From Phymorhynchus buccinoides (lineage: Eukaryota > Mollusca > Gastropoda > Neogastropoda > Raphitomidae), in assembly GCA_017654935.2 (NCBI GenBank), contig CM065711.1, positions 34,361,865 through 34,425,864 on the forward strand: a DNA stretch of 64,000 nucleotides. The letters are read 5' to 3'. Shown here piece by piece: positions 43,303 to 55,953 of this stretch. Below the pieces are notes generated by a model that did not search any database, was not told the DNA's origin, and saw nothing but the letters and a program-made list of their open reading frames with translations. A program made the translations under genes and the position numbers. Each line of letters begins with the position of its first letter. Within the stretch, counting starts at the first letter, position 1.

Positions 43303-43575
43303 AAATAATGAGCTGCTGTTCTTAAAGTTAAAGACCCCCAGTCATGTGTCACATTCCTCTTATTGCTTGGAAGATTTCTTACCAGATAGACGAGGGAAAA
43401 CACGTGAAAATCAATATTTGACACTGAGACATGTGGTCTTTAAATAATGAGCTGCTGTCTTAAAGACCCTCGACTGGCATGGGGCATCATTCCCTATATG
43501 CTTGGAAGATTGTCTTACCACGATATAGAGGGAAAACACAGTGAAATCAATATTTGGACCGAGACGTGGTGGGTC
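43303..43575. repeat. Tandem duplication, two ~137-bp units
   Basis: Taaataatgagctgctgt, cttaaag, gcttggaaga, cttacca, gagggaaaacac and aatcaatatttg occur in order in both units (43303-43440 and 43441-43575). Confidence 0.85.
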
Positions 43576-43989
43576 TGTAAGGGCCAGCCACACTGCATGA
43601 CGGTTCGATCCCCTAGAGAGGGCAACTCCCATAAAATGAAAACAAAAATGAAAGCAGGGGAATCTAGGAAACCCATGGCAACCAGAGGTTGGGGTATAAG
43701 GGCAGAGCCTAACTCCAGAGTCCTGTCAGACGATTCAGGGGGGGGCAACCTAACTAATAAGAGAGAGAGATAACGAGACAGACAGACAGTTTAAAATGAG
43801 ACAAGGACAGTTTGAGTCTGATAAGCCTTGTAAAAGCATTGACAAATGCCTTTGATAAATGCAAGATAGAACAAAACAAGTTTCAAATGCCCCAAATCGC
43901 TTGTGTCATGTTTGGTTTGTTTGATGAATTAAAAAAAAAACCAACTGCCGTTCAGTTTCTAGTAAATCAAAAATACTGAAATCAGTGTA

Positions 43990-46900
43990 AAACTGCAAAG
44001 ACACCAATATGATCCGATGGTGAGATGTCTGTGAGTCATGGTTCATTGTGAAATACTTCCGCTCTATAAAATCATTTACGTGTTCGCCTCACATACTCAG
44101 GTAGACACCAATATGATCGATTGTGACGATGTCTGTGAGTCATTGGGTCCATGTGAAATACTTTCGTCTATTAATAATCTACTGTTTCGCTCACTTACTC
44201 AGGTAGAACCCAACATGATCTCGATTGTGACGATGTCTGGAGGCATGGCTTCATGTGAAATACTTCCGTCTATAAATAATTTACCGTTTTAGCTTCACCC
44301 TACTCAGGTAGACCCCAATATGAAATCGATGTGACGATGTCTGTGAGTCAATGGTCATGTTAAATACTTCCGTCTATAATAATTCTACCGTTTTCCGCTC
44401 ACCATACTCAGGTAGACCCCAAATATGATTCGTTGTGACGATGTCTGTGAGTCAGGGTTCATGTGAATACTTCCGTCTATAAATAATGTCTACCGTTTTC
44501 GAATCACCATACTCAGGTAGATCCAATATGCATACGATTGTGACTGATGTCTGCTGAGTCATGATGTGATAGACTCCGCTCTATAAAAAATTCTACACGT
44601 TTTCGCTCACAATACTCAGGTACTGTAGGACCCAAGATGCATGTTCCGAATTGTGACGATGTCTGCCTGCTGACGTCGTATGGTATGGGATAGCTTCCGT
44701 CGTATAAAATAATTTCTACCGTTTTCGATCACGCCAGTACTCACGGTAGGAACCCAATATGATCGATGGTATTGGGACGATGCTCTGTGAGTCATCGTGT
44801 TCATGTGAATACTTCCGTCTATAAATAATTCTACTGTTTTCGCTCACCATACTCACGTTAGCCCCAAATGAATTCGATTGTGAGCGATGTATGGGAGTCA
44901 TGGTTCATCTGAAAAATTCCCGTCTATAAATAATTACTACCGTTTTCGATCACTAGACTCAGAGTAGATCCCCAATATGATCCGAGGTGACGATGGTTGT
45001 GAGTCATGGTTATTCATGGGAATACTTACGTCTATAAATAATCTACCGTTTCCTACCCTTCGAATCACTATACTCAGGGAGGACCCCAACATGATCGATT
45101 TTGGGACGATTGTCTGTGAGTCATGGTCATGTGATATACTTCTCGTCATAAATAATTTATTACCGTTTCGCTTCAATTATACTCAGGTAGACCCCAATTG
45201 TGATCCGATTGTGAAGAGGCTGTGAGTCATGGCTCATGTGATATACGTCTTCTATAAATAATTTCTACCGTTTTAGCTCACCAACTCAGGTAGACCCCAA
45301 CATGATCCGATGTGACGATGTCTGTGAGTCATAGAGTTCATGGTGAGTATACTTCAGTTCTATAAATAATTTCTAACGTTTTCGCTACACCATTACTCAG
45401 GTAGGACCCAAAAATGAATCCGATTGTGACGATGTCTGTGAGTCATGGTCATGTGTGAAATACTTCCGTCTATAAATAATTCTACCGTTTTTCGGCCACT
45501 ATACTCAGTAGACCCCAATATGATCCGATTGGTGACGATGTCTGGAGTCATGGTTCATGTGAAATACTTCGTCCTATAATAATTCTACCGTTTTCGCCTG
45601 CACCATACTCAGGTAGACCCCATATGATCCGATTGTGACGATGTCTGTGATTCATGGTTTTCATGTGATAGAATTCCTGTATATAAATAAAGTCTACCGT
45701 TTTCGCTCACTATACTCAGGTAGACCCCAATAGGATCCGATGTGGGACGATGTTCTGTGAGTCATGGATCTCATGTGATAGACGTCCTGTCTATAAAGAA
45801 TTCTACGTTTTCGCTCACCATACTCAGGTATGACCCAACATATGATCCGATTGTGACGAGGTCTGTGAGTCATGTTCATGTGATCTACTTCGTCTATAAA
45901 ATAATTCTACCGTTTTCGCTCACCATACTCAGGTAGACCCAACATTGAGCGATTGTGACGATGTCTGTGAGTCATGGTCATGTGAAATTGCTTCCCGTCT
46001 AGAAATAATTCTACCGTTCGCTCACTATTACTCGGTCAGACCCCAATATGAATCGATTGTGACGCATGTTCGGGTGCTGTGAGTCATGGTTCATGTAAAT
46101 ACTTCCTTCTATAAATTATTCTACGTTTTCGCTCAACATACTCAGGTCGACCCCAACATGATCGATCTGGGACGAGTCTGTGAAATCATGGTTCATTGAT
46201 GAAATACTTCCGTATATAAAGAAGTCTTACCGGGTGTCGCTCTACCTAATACTCAGGTAGACCAAATATGATCGATTGTGACGATGTCTGTGCAGTTCAT
46301 GGTTCATGTGAAAGTACGTTCCGTCTATAATAATTCTAACGTTTTCGTTCATACACTCAGGTAGACCCCAACATGATACCGATTGTGCGAATGGTCTGTG
46401 AGTCATGGGTTCATGTGAAATACTTCCGTCTATAAATAATTCTACGTTTTCGCTCACTATACTCAGGGTAGACCCCAATATGCATCGATTGTGACGGGGG
46501 GATGTCTGTGAGGCTATGGTTTCATGTGATATACTGTCGTCGTATAAATAATTCTACGTTTTTGCGCACTCACCATATCAGGTAGACCCTAATATGATCC
46601 GATGGTGACGATGTGCTGTGAGTCAGGGTTCATGTGAAATAATGCCGTCTATAAAGAATTCTACCGTTTTCGACTCACATACTCAGGTTAGACCCAAAAT
46701 GATCGATTGTGACGATGTATGTGAGTCATGGTTTCATGTGAAATACTTCCGTCTATAATAAATTCTATCGTGTTTCGCTCACTATCCTCAGGTAGACCCC
46801 AATATGATCCGATTGTGGACGATGTCTGTGAGTCATGGTCATGTGAAATACTCGTCTATAAATAATTCTACCGTTTTCGCTCATATACCAGGTAGACCCC

Positions 46901-49900
46901 AATATGATCCGATGTGACGAGTCTGTGAGTCTATGGTTCATGTGAAATATTCGTGCTATAAATAATTCTACCGTTTTCGCTGCAACGATACTCAGGTCGA
47001 CCCCAACATGATCGATGGGGACGATGTCTGTGAGTCATGGTTCATGTGAAATACTTCGTTATAAAGAATTCTACCGTTTTTCCACTCACTTATACTCTAG
47101 GTAGACCCAATATGATCCGATTGTGACGATGTCTGGGAGTCAGGGTCTTCATGTGAAATACTGCCGTTATAAATAATTCTAACGTTGTCGGTCACTACAC
47201 GTCAGGTAGACCCAACAGATCGATGGTGAACGATGTCTGGAGTCATGGGTCATGTGATGAAATACTTCCGTCTATAAATAATTCTACCGTTTTCGCTCAC
47301 TATACTCAGGTAGACCCCACTATGTTTTCTCCGATTGTGCCGATGCTGTGGCAGTCATGGTTCCATGTGCTATACGTCCGTCGATAAAATAATCTACCGT
47401 TTTCGCTCACCATACTCAGTAGACCCCAATATGACTCCGATTGTGACGAGTCTGCTGAGTCATGGGTCATGTCGAAATAATTACGTCCTATAAATATTCT
47501 ACCGTGTTTCGCTCACCATAATCAGTAGACCCCAATAGATCGATTGTGACGATGTTGTGAGTTCATGGTTCTGTGGAATACTTAAGTCTATAAATAATTC
47601 TACCGTTTCGCTCACTATGCTAGGTAGACCCCAATAGGATCCGATTGTGAGATGTCTGTGGAGTCATGGTTCATGTGATTGTAACTACCGTCTAAAATAA
47701 TTCGACGTTTTCTGCTCACTATGCTCAGGTAGACCCCAAGATATCGATTGGACTATGTCTGTGATCTGGTTCTGTGACAATACTTCCGTCTATAAATAAT
47801 TCGACCGTTTTCGATCACTATGCTCAGGTAGACCCAATATGATCCGATGTGACTATGTCTAGTGATTCCATGGTTCATTTGTGTGAAATACGTTCCGGCT
47901 ATAATATTCTCACGTTGTGCGTTCACCTATACTCAGGTTAGACCCCATAGATCGATTGTGAGATGTCGGTGAGTCAGGGGTCATGTGAAATACTTCCGGC
48001 AGAAATATTCTACGTTTTCGCTCACTATACTCAGGTATACCCCAATATGCCATCGATTGTTGACGATGTCCTGTGAGTCATGGTCATGTGAAATACTTAC
48101 GTCTATAAATAATGCTACCGTTTTCCTTTTTTTTTTTTTTTTTTTTTGCTCACTCATACTCAGGTAGACCCCAATATAGATCCCGATTGTGACGATGTAT
48201 GTGGAGTCATGGTCATCGTGAAATACTTCGTCTATAAATATTCTACCGTTTCGCTCACCAACTCAGGTTAGACCCCAAATGATCCGATTAGTGACGATGT
48301 CTTGTGAGGTCATTGGGGTTACATGTGAATACTTCCGTCTATAACTAATTCTACCGTTTATATCACTATACTCAGGTAGACCCCATATGAATCGATTGTG
48401 ACTGATGTCTGTGAGTCATGGTTCATGTGGAAATACTTCAGTCTATAAATAATTCTACCGGTTTCGTTCACTACACTCAGGTAGACCCCAACATGATCCG
48501 ATGTGACGATGTCCTGTGAGTCATGGTTCATGTGAAATACTTCAGCGCATAAATAATTCTACCGTTTTCGCACTCACTATACTCAGGTAGACCCCAATAT
48601 GATCCGATATGTGACGATGTAGCTGTGAGTCATGTGTCCATGGGATTATACTACGTCTATAAATAATTCTACGTTTTTCGCATCACCATACTCAGGTAGA
48701 CCCTAATATGAGCCGATTGTGACGATGGCTGTGAGTCAGGGTTCAGTGAAATACTTCCGTCTATAAATAATTCTACCGTTTCGCTCACCATAATCAGTAG
48801 GACCCCAATATGATCCGATTGTGACGATGGCTGTGAGTCAGGTTCATGTGATAATACGTCCGTCTAAAAGATTCTACAGGTTCGCTAACTATGTCAGGTA
48901 TAGACCCCAATATGATCCGCTTGTGACGATGTCTGGTGAGTCATGGCTTAATTGTGATATACTTCCGTCTATAAAATAATTCTAGTTTTCGCTCACTATG
49001 CTCAGGTAGACCCCAATATGATCGATTTGACGATTGTCTGTGAGTCCATGGTCATGTGACATACTTCCGTCTATAAATAATTCTACGTTGTCGCTCACTT
49101 CATGCCTCGAGGTAGACCCAATATGATCGATTAGTGACGATGTCTAGCGTGAGTCATGGATTCATGTGAAATCTGTCCGTTCTATAAATTAATTCTACCG
49201 TTCGTTCCACTATACTCAGGTAGACCCAATATGATTCGATTGTGACGATGCTCTGTGAGTAATGGTTACATGTGAAATACGTACGCTCATAAATAATTCT
49301 AAAGTTTCGCTCACTATACTAGGTAGACCCCAATAGGATCCGATTGTTGACGTATGTCTGTGAGTCATGGTTCATGTGAAAATACTTCCGTTATAAATAA
49401 TTCTACTGTTGTCGACTCACCATACTAAGGAGACCCCAATAGATCCGCATTGTGACGATGTCTGTGAGTCATGTTCATGTGTAATACTTCCGTCCTTAAT
49501 AATTATAGTTTGCGATCACCACACTGCAGGTAGACCCCAACATGATCCGATGGTGACGATGTCTGCTGAGTCATGCGTTCAGGTTGGAAATACTTCCGAT
49601 CTTTGTTCATCAATACTCAGTAGACCCCAACATGATCGATTGGGACGATGTCGTGAGCATGGTTCATGGGAAATACTACTGTTTTCGCTCACCATACTCA
49701 GGTAGACCCCACTGATGATACGAGTTGTGGACGGATGTCTGGGAGGTCATGGTTCATGTGAAATACTTCCTCTATAAATAATTCTACCGTTTGCGTTCAC
49801 TATACTCAGGAGGTAGACCCCAATATGATCCGATTGTGACTGATGTCTGTGAGTCATGGGTCATGTGAAATACTTCCGTCTATAAATAAATTCTACCGTT

Positions 49901-51300
49901 TTTCCTCGCTCACTATACTCCAGAGAGACCCCACTATGATCCGATTGTGACGATGTCTGTGAGTCATGGTTCAACTGTGAAAACGACTTCCGTCTATAAA
50001 TAATCTACGGTTTTCGCTGCACATGACTCAGGTAGACCCAATATGATCCGATTGTGACGATGTGCGGTGAGTCATGGTTTCATTGTAAAATACTTCCGTA
50101 TATAAAATAATTCTACCGTTTTCGACTCACACACTCAGGATAGACCCAAACAGTGATGCCGATTGTGACGATGTCTGTGAGTCATGGTTCAGGTGAAAAC
50201 GTCCGTCTTTCGTTCACCCTACTCAGGTAGACCCCAACATTGCACCCGATTGTGACGATATGTTGTTGTGAGTCCATGGTTCATGGGAAATACTACTGTT
50301 TGCCACCATACTCAGGTAGACCCCAATATGACCGCTTGTGACGATGTCTGGAGTCATGGTTCATGTGAAATACTTCCGTCTATAAATAATTCTACCGTTT
50401 TGCGGTCACTATATCAGGTAGACCCCAATATGATCCGATTGTGAACGATGTCTGTGGTCATGGTTCATGTTAAATACTTCGTCTATAAATAATTCTACCG
50501 TTTTCGCTCACTGATACTCAGGTAGACCCAATATGATCCGATTGTGACGAGTCTGTGAGTCATGGTTCATGTGAAATACTCCGAGCGTCTATAAATAAGT
50601 CTACATGTTTCGCTCACCATACTCAGGTAGACCCAATATGATCGATTTGTGCGATGTCTGGAGTCAGGGATTCATGTAAAATACTTCCGTCTATAATAAT
50701 TCTTTAACGTCTTTCGCTCCCACACTCAGGTTAGACCCAACATGATCGATTGATGGACGATGTCTGTGAGTCAATGGTTCGTGTGAAATACTTCCGTCTA
50801 TAAATAATTATACCGTTCGCTCACCATACTCAGCGTTGGACCCCAACATGATTCCGATGTGACGATGTCTGTGAGCATCGGTTCATGTGACAATATTCAG
50901 TCTATAAATAATTCTACTGTTTTCGCTCACCATACTCAGGTAGACCCCAATATGAATCCGATTTGTGACGATGTCGGTGACGTCATGGTTCACGTGAAAG
51001 ACGTCCGTCTTTCGCTCACCCACTAGGTAGACCAACAAATAGGATCCGATTGTGACGATGTCCTGTGAGTATGGTGCATCGTGCATAATACCTGTCTTTC
51101 GTTCAATACACTCCGGTAGACCCCAATATGATCCGATTGGGACTGATGTCTGTGCAGTCATGGTCACGTGAAATACCTCCTTGTCGTTCGTTCACTACAC
51201 TCAGGTAGACCCCAATATGATCGGATTGGACGAGGTGCTGTGAGTCATGGTTCACGTGAAGCTACTTACGTCTTTCGCTCACACATCAGGTAGACCCCAC
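43990..51300. repeat. 7.3-kb tandem array, ~105-bp unit, about 70 copies
   Basis: Unit core: AGGTAGACCCCAATATGATC, CGATTGTGACGATGTCTGTG, AGTCATGGTTCATGTGAAAT, ACTTCCGTCTATAAATAATT, CTACCGTTTTCGCTCACCAT, ACTC. Copies differ mainly by one- and two-base insertions or deletions and few substitutions. Several units near 50.2 kb and 51.0-51.3 kb lack the CTATAAATAATTCTACCGTT block. A (T)22 insertion lies at 48127-48148. No long coding frame survives. It lies in the region expected to hold the 5' introns of neuroglian. Confidence 0.95.
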
Positions 51301-52055
51301 AATACACGAAATCAAATCAAATGTACGATACAAAAATAAAACATTTCATCAGATCGTACTCATCACTGTATTGAAATGAAAACGGAGAGCTAACAGACTT
51401 AGTTGTTGCACGTTAAGGACACTTTAGTTCCTGTTAGGCAATCGCGTACACACGGCATGGCTGCCTCCGTAATTGAAATAGAGGGTAGTGTGAATGCCCA
51501 GTTTCAGTTGGAGATTTAATCATATTAAGTCCTGTTTCATTTCTTCTTAAAGTGTTTACATTCGTGCTATAACAGTTATGTTCTTCTTTGTTACTTGATA
51601 CGACCAATTAATACCTAAGACTTGAACTCCGACAACGAATATAGTGTTTAAGGTAGGGAAACTTCCATTTTAATTCTAATTTTGAACCAGAACACCCAAA
51701 CCGACTTCAAGACGAGACAGTAGGAAAGATAACCCCAAAAGAGCCGAATATGAAACAGTGCTATACGTGAGGACTCACTCACAAGAATAAGTGACAAACT
51801 AGTAGATTCATCAGATCATGTAGACCGTAGAATTTCCGAGAATCATGGCCTGACAAATGTCACAACCGACATCGCACGGGATCGACTCGTATGCCAGTGT
51901 TAGGCGGACCTTTCTGTTATCGGTCTGCCAACTGAAGTCAAACGAAAGGTATATGTGTGTTGGATGACACACAAGACACCAACACAGTAGTTAGATATAC
52001 GGGATAGCACTGACTTCCGGAGAAGATGCACTGACGGTGAAGTTATCGCACGCAG
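51301..52055. other. Non-coding stretch, no feature recognised
   Basis: AT-rich; no exon, array or RNA gene recognised. Confidence 0.5.
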
Positions 52056-52059
52056 GCCA

Positions 52060-52610
52060 AAGTGGTCTCGGGGACGCCCAAGGACTGCCACAGGACGGAA
52101 CTTGCGGTGTCGGAACAAAAGACAACCGTTGTGGTTCTGTTCAGTGTCTGTAGTTCACTGCCACAGGACGAACTATGCGTGTGTTGGAATAAAGACAACA
52201 CGTTGTGGTTCATGTTCAGTGTGTGTAGTAACTACACAGGACGAACTCTGCTGTGTCTGGAACTAAATGACACACGGTGTGGTTTGTTCAGTGTTCTGTA
52301 GCACTGACAGACGGAACTCTGCTGTGTTGGAACTAATAGAACAACACGTTGTGTTCTGTTCAGTGTTCTGTAGTCATCCACGACAAACTCTGCTGTGCTG
52401 GAACTAAAACAACAAGGGTGGTCTGTCAGTGTTCTGTTAGTCACTGCACAGGACGGAACTATGCTGTGTCTGGAACAAAGGCAACACGTGTGTTCTGTCA
52501 GTGTTCTTAGGTCAACCCACAGGGCGAACTCTGCCGTGTGGAACAAAAAGACAAACACGTTGTGTTTGTTTCAGTGTCTGTAGTCACTAGCACAGGACGA
52601 TTAGCCGGAT
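52060..52610 (-). repeat. ~75-bp tandem array with possible splice signal
   Basis: About seven units of CACAGGACGAACTCTGCTGT, GTTGGAACTAAAGACAACAC and GTTGTGGTTCTGTTCAGTGT. On the minus strand each reads TTCCAACACAG-CAGAGTTCGTCCTGTGCA-GTGACT, with acceptor- and donor-like words. The last unit joins a GC-richer segment at about 52605-52712. Confidence 0.75.
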
Positions 52611-52712
52611 CAGGGGGCACTTGGCCAGCACAACCTGGTGCTGGGTGTAGAGTGGCACAGAGCGTCAACGGGTTCGCCCTTCGCGTAACGCGTTGCCTCG
52701 TGCGAAATACAT
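52605..52712 (-). CDS. Possible Ig-domain exon, very uncertain
   Basis: On the minus strand, after a possible acceptor (TTCAAACTCAG), one frame gives GEPVDALCHSTPSTRLCW, with G-E-P-V-x-x-x-C-x(9)-C-W spacing somewhat like an Ig B-C segment. It would fit an earlier neuroglian Ig domain by position and strand. The frame is broken upstream and by TGA after SAP. It may equally be chance. Listed because the adjoining array shares its 3' end. Confidence 0.15.
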
Positions 52713-52714
52713 CT

Positions 52715-53614
52715 GAGTTTGAACTGGGTACATGGATTTTCCTCTCACTCTGCACTAGGCATTATGGTCTGAATGTGGAGTCTTTGGATGAGACGATAAA
52801 CGAGGTCAGTGGTGCTCATGCAGTATCACACGCTAAACCCAGTGTCCGAAAAAGTTGTCATTTGTACAAAAATTAAACACACACCCTGTCCCTTCTCATC
52901 AGTCACAAAAATCACATGCAATAAAAATTTAAAATAAAATTGGTGGCGCGCCTCTGGCTGCGACGCGCTCTCCAGTGTGGGGCGAAACTCCGAAGTTCAC
53001 AGACGCCTCTAGACACATAAAGTAGAAATAACAAATTTATTATCACAAAATAGCGGTTACTTCCTTGGGTAGAAAAAACTATCACTTACTTCTTGGGGCT
53101 AGTATTTTGTAGAGAGGCCCCTGTGGGATGCTTTCGCATGATGCCGTTCATGGCCATGCAGGGTAAGCACTGCCCTGGTTGGCGTCGCTCAGCTACACGT
53201 TCGTGATGCGCAGACGATCTGCACATTCCTTCAAACGGTCAGGCAAGAGCTCAGACAGGGAACGGTGCAGTACGTATTTTTACGACTATAAGCACACCTG
53301 ACTATAAGGCACACCTTGATAGGCACAGTTTCGTCACATGTGATTTTTTCTTGATTTGGTATTAAGTAATCTTACCAGGAATTTGAAATTAGTGTTGCTT
53401 TGTTACGTTTTCAGAGTTCAACAGAACATAATAGAAATAATTGAACGCATTTTCCAAGACTGAAATTAGATATTAATTACTTTTTAAATGACCTCTACTG
53501 ATGCAATGCGCAAGGTATTTCCCTTGACATGGGATTCATAGCAAGGTTAGAGTGGGGCGGGTGGGGGTAAGAGGGTTAACACAAAATGGGGATTTGATTA
53601 ATCCTACTATCTAT
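52715..53614. other. Non-coding stretch; family F copy at 53268-53330
   Basis: No gene seen. ACGACTATAAGCACACCTGA and CTATAAGGCACACCTTGATA mark a family F repeat. The host/Polinton boundary is not visible and may be in or near the following gap. Confidence 0.5.
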
Positions 53615-54114
53615 NNNNNNNNNNNNNNNNNNNNNNNNNNNNNNNNNNNNNNNNNNNNNNNNNNNNNNNNNNNNNNNNNNNNNNNNNNNNNNNNNNNNNN
53701 NNNNNNNNNNNNNNNNNNNNNNNNNNNNNNNNNNNNNNNNNNNNNNNNNNNNNNNNNNNNNNNNNNNNNNNNNNNNNNNNNNNNNNNNNNNNNNNNNNNN
53801 NNNNNNNNNNNNNNNNNNNNNNNNNNNNNNNNNNNNNNNNNNNNNNNNNNNNNNNNNNNNNNNNNNNNNNNNNNNNNNNNNNNNNNNNNNNNNNNNNNNN
53901 NNNNNNNNNNNNNNNNNNNNNNNNNNNNNNNNNNNNNNNNNNNNNNNNNNNNNNNNNNNNNNNNNNNNNNNNNNNNNNNNNNNNNNNNNNNNNNNNNNNN
54001 NNNNNNNNNNNNNNNNNNNNNNNNNNNNNNNNNNNNNNNNNNNNNNNNNNNNNNNNNNNNNNNNNNNNNNNNNNNNNNNNNNNNNNNNNNNNNNNNNNNN
54101 NNNNNNNNNNNNNN
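53615..54114. other. Assembly gap, exactly 500 N
   Basis: Placeholder gap. It removes the 3' part of the Polinton gene ending at 54115 and probably the left end of the element. Confidence 0.98.
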
Positions 54115-54737
54115 TCTTGATACCTTTTAATGCTAGCTGGGAGGTCAACTGTAGAATTAATTGCATCTTCTAAATTAGCTAAATACTGTTTTTGCGCATC
54201 AAACCCAGTAGAAGGATCCATTATCTCAGATTTAACTTGCGCTTGAGATCCCAGCAAACACCACACATAAGTACGAATAGAATCATTTACTCGTTCTATT
54301 CCAGCCTTAGTTAGTCCTTCGGAAGTGTCTAAAATAAATGTTGACCAAGCGTTTTTATGTTCTTGTTGAATAGATCCCAGATGAACGGTCGTACCTGAAG
54401 AAAAAGACGCGTAAGGAGGATTCCAATCATAGTTATACTTTCTGTGCACGCCCGAATAATAAAGTGTACCCAAACCATGATTATGATCTAAATTTTGTCT
54501 AAAGTCTGTATGGATGTTAATGTTAAACTCATTACAAATCCATTTAAAGGCCTTCATGTTAATTCTGTTGTTGAACAGATTAAAAGTAGAATCATTCGGT
54601 AATGGAGCATGCAGTTCAGACAAAATACGCTTGAATGTGTAATAAAAATGAAATCTATAAACTACCTTTACCATGAGATCAGGATGATTTAAGTGATCCT
54701 CGAAAGAAACACCACACCCTGTTGTAGCGCAAACCAC
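54115..54737 (-). pseudogene. Polinton-associated protein, middle part (split by LINE, cut by gap)
   Basis: About 207 codons open from the LINE poly(A) junction to the gap: VCATTGCGVSFEDHLNHPDL, then FHFYYTFKRILSELHAPLPN, WSTFILDTSEGLTKAG and SQAQVKSEIMDPSTGFDAQK. The N-terminal part is on the other side of the LINE (60542-60784), whose last codons before the break read NQLNFAV. I recall, without being able to check, a family with LNFAV-W-CATTGCG found beside Polinton-type polymerases in invertebrates; its function is unknown to me. A capsid protein is possible from size and position, but no jelly-roll signature was seen. The reading frame on each side is clean, so the insertion is probably young. 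Confidence 0.6.
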
Positions 54738-55149
54738 AACAACAAAGTTTTTTTTTTTTTGTTTTTAATTTTTTTTAACATATTTTTATTCCTTCCTCTT
54801 TCATTCTTCCTCTCCACAGTTCCTTCGTTCACACACACTTTCATCCATCAACAGTTTATATATACAAAAGAGTAATATTAATGCTAACATATCTAAATAT
54901 TCACCTCTATTGAAGTGAATCATTTCAATTATCAATTATGTCTTTCACACGAGAGAATGGTTTCAGATTTTTGAGGTCAAACAAAATAACAATACCAAAA
55001 CAAACAAGCTGTGCCCACCCCAAAAAACAGACAAAAGTATCAACAGAACACTTGTGGACAAGCACGCATCGGGCGTAAATACCGACAATGATATCGATGC
55101 CTTAGAGTCAAAACGGGCCATCCCCAGACAGTACATCGACCCAGCATCG

Positions 55150-55160
55150 AACCCACCGCC

Positions 55161-55197
<37 letters not shown>

Positions 55198-55300
55198 CAC
55201 CACACACACATACACATATATATATATATATACACACACACATATATACACATATATATATATATACATATATACACGTAACATATATATATATATATAA
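55150..55300. repeat. CA and TA microsatellites in LINE 3' region
   Basis: (CA)n at 55159-55212 and (TA)n/TATACA at 55215-55300. Confidence 0.95.
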
Positions 55301-55531
55301 AATGGAGCAAAACTAAAACAAGGAGTCCAAGCGCTCCCCTCCACGACTGACCTCCACCACCGAACCCTCGCGATCCCTGCGCTTCATCATAATCCACGCT
55401 GGTGCTGTTGAGGTACAAAATACTTTTACCCTGATGAAGTGAGCGCAAAGATCAACGAAAAATTCGGCAACAAAAATCAGCCACAAAAAAGAGCACTCGG
55501 ACCCCCCGTCTCAATCCGCTCCATTTTATGT
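55297..55531. repeat. Possible small insertion bounded by ATAAAATGGAGC / GCTCCATTTTAT
   Basis: ATAAAATGGAGC at about 55297 and its inverse GCTCCATTTTAT at about 55519 bracket about 230 bp of different composition between (TA)n tracts. The segment includes CTGATGA...GAAA (55431-55460). It may be a short nested element. Confidence 0.45.
55431..55460 (+). ncRNA. Hammerhead-ribozyme-like core (weak)
   Basis: CTGATGA (55431-55437), a short possible stem II (GTGA with TCA-A-C) and GAAA (55457-55460) match the conserved core order of hammerhead ribozymes. GGTA/TACC could form stem I. A cleavage triplet and stem III were not found, so it may be a relic or chance. Confidence 0.25.
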
Positions 55532-55599
55532 TTCTAACCACAACGAGTGATGTCCTCCTGGGTGCTGGACACTATTAGGGGCCCTTTTTTACTCTTCAC

Positions 55600-55757
55600 A
55601 TGTATACACACATATATATACATATATATATATATATACCCATTATATATATCTATATAATATATATTATATATATCTATGATACGACACACAACACATA
55701 TATATATACATATATATAGCATGAACAAGAAAAGCTTTATCAAAGCAAACTATATAT

Positions 55758-55815
<58 letters not shown>
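55600..55815. repeat. TA and CA microsatellites
   Basis: (TA)n at 55613-55720 and (CA)n at 55757-55809. Confidence 0.95.
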
Positions 55816-55816
<1 letters not shown>

Positions 55817-55953
55817 CAACACAGCACAACACTACACACACCCGAAACACTGTGTGCTTTATATCTATATTACTATTACATATTTACATTGTTTTAATGA
55901 CATTTGATGACATTTAATTTAATGACATTGGAATAGCAGAAGAACACAATGGA

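Noticed and set aside
43990..51300. CRISPR-like array or coding repeat protein
   Set aside because: Entire units repeat without unique spacers, and every frame is broken by frequent indels and stops. The sequence is clearly eukaryotic.
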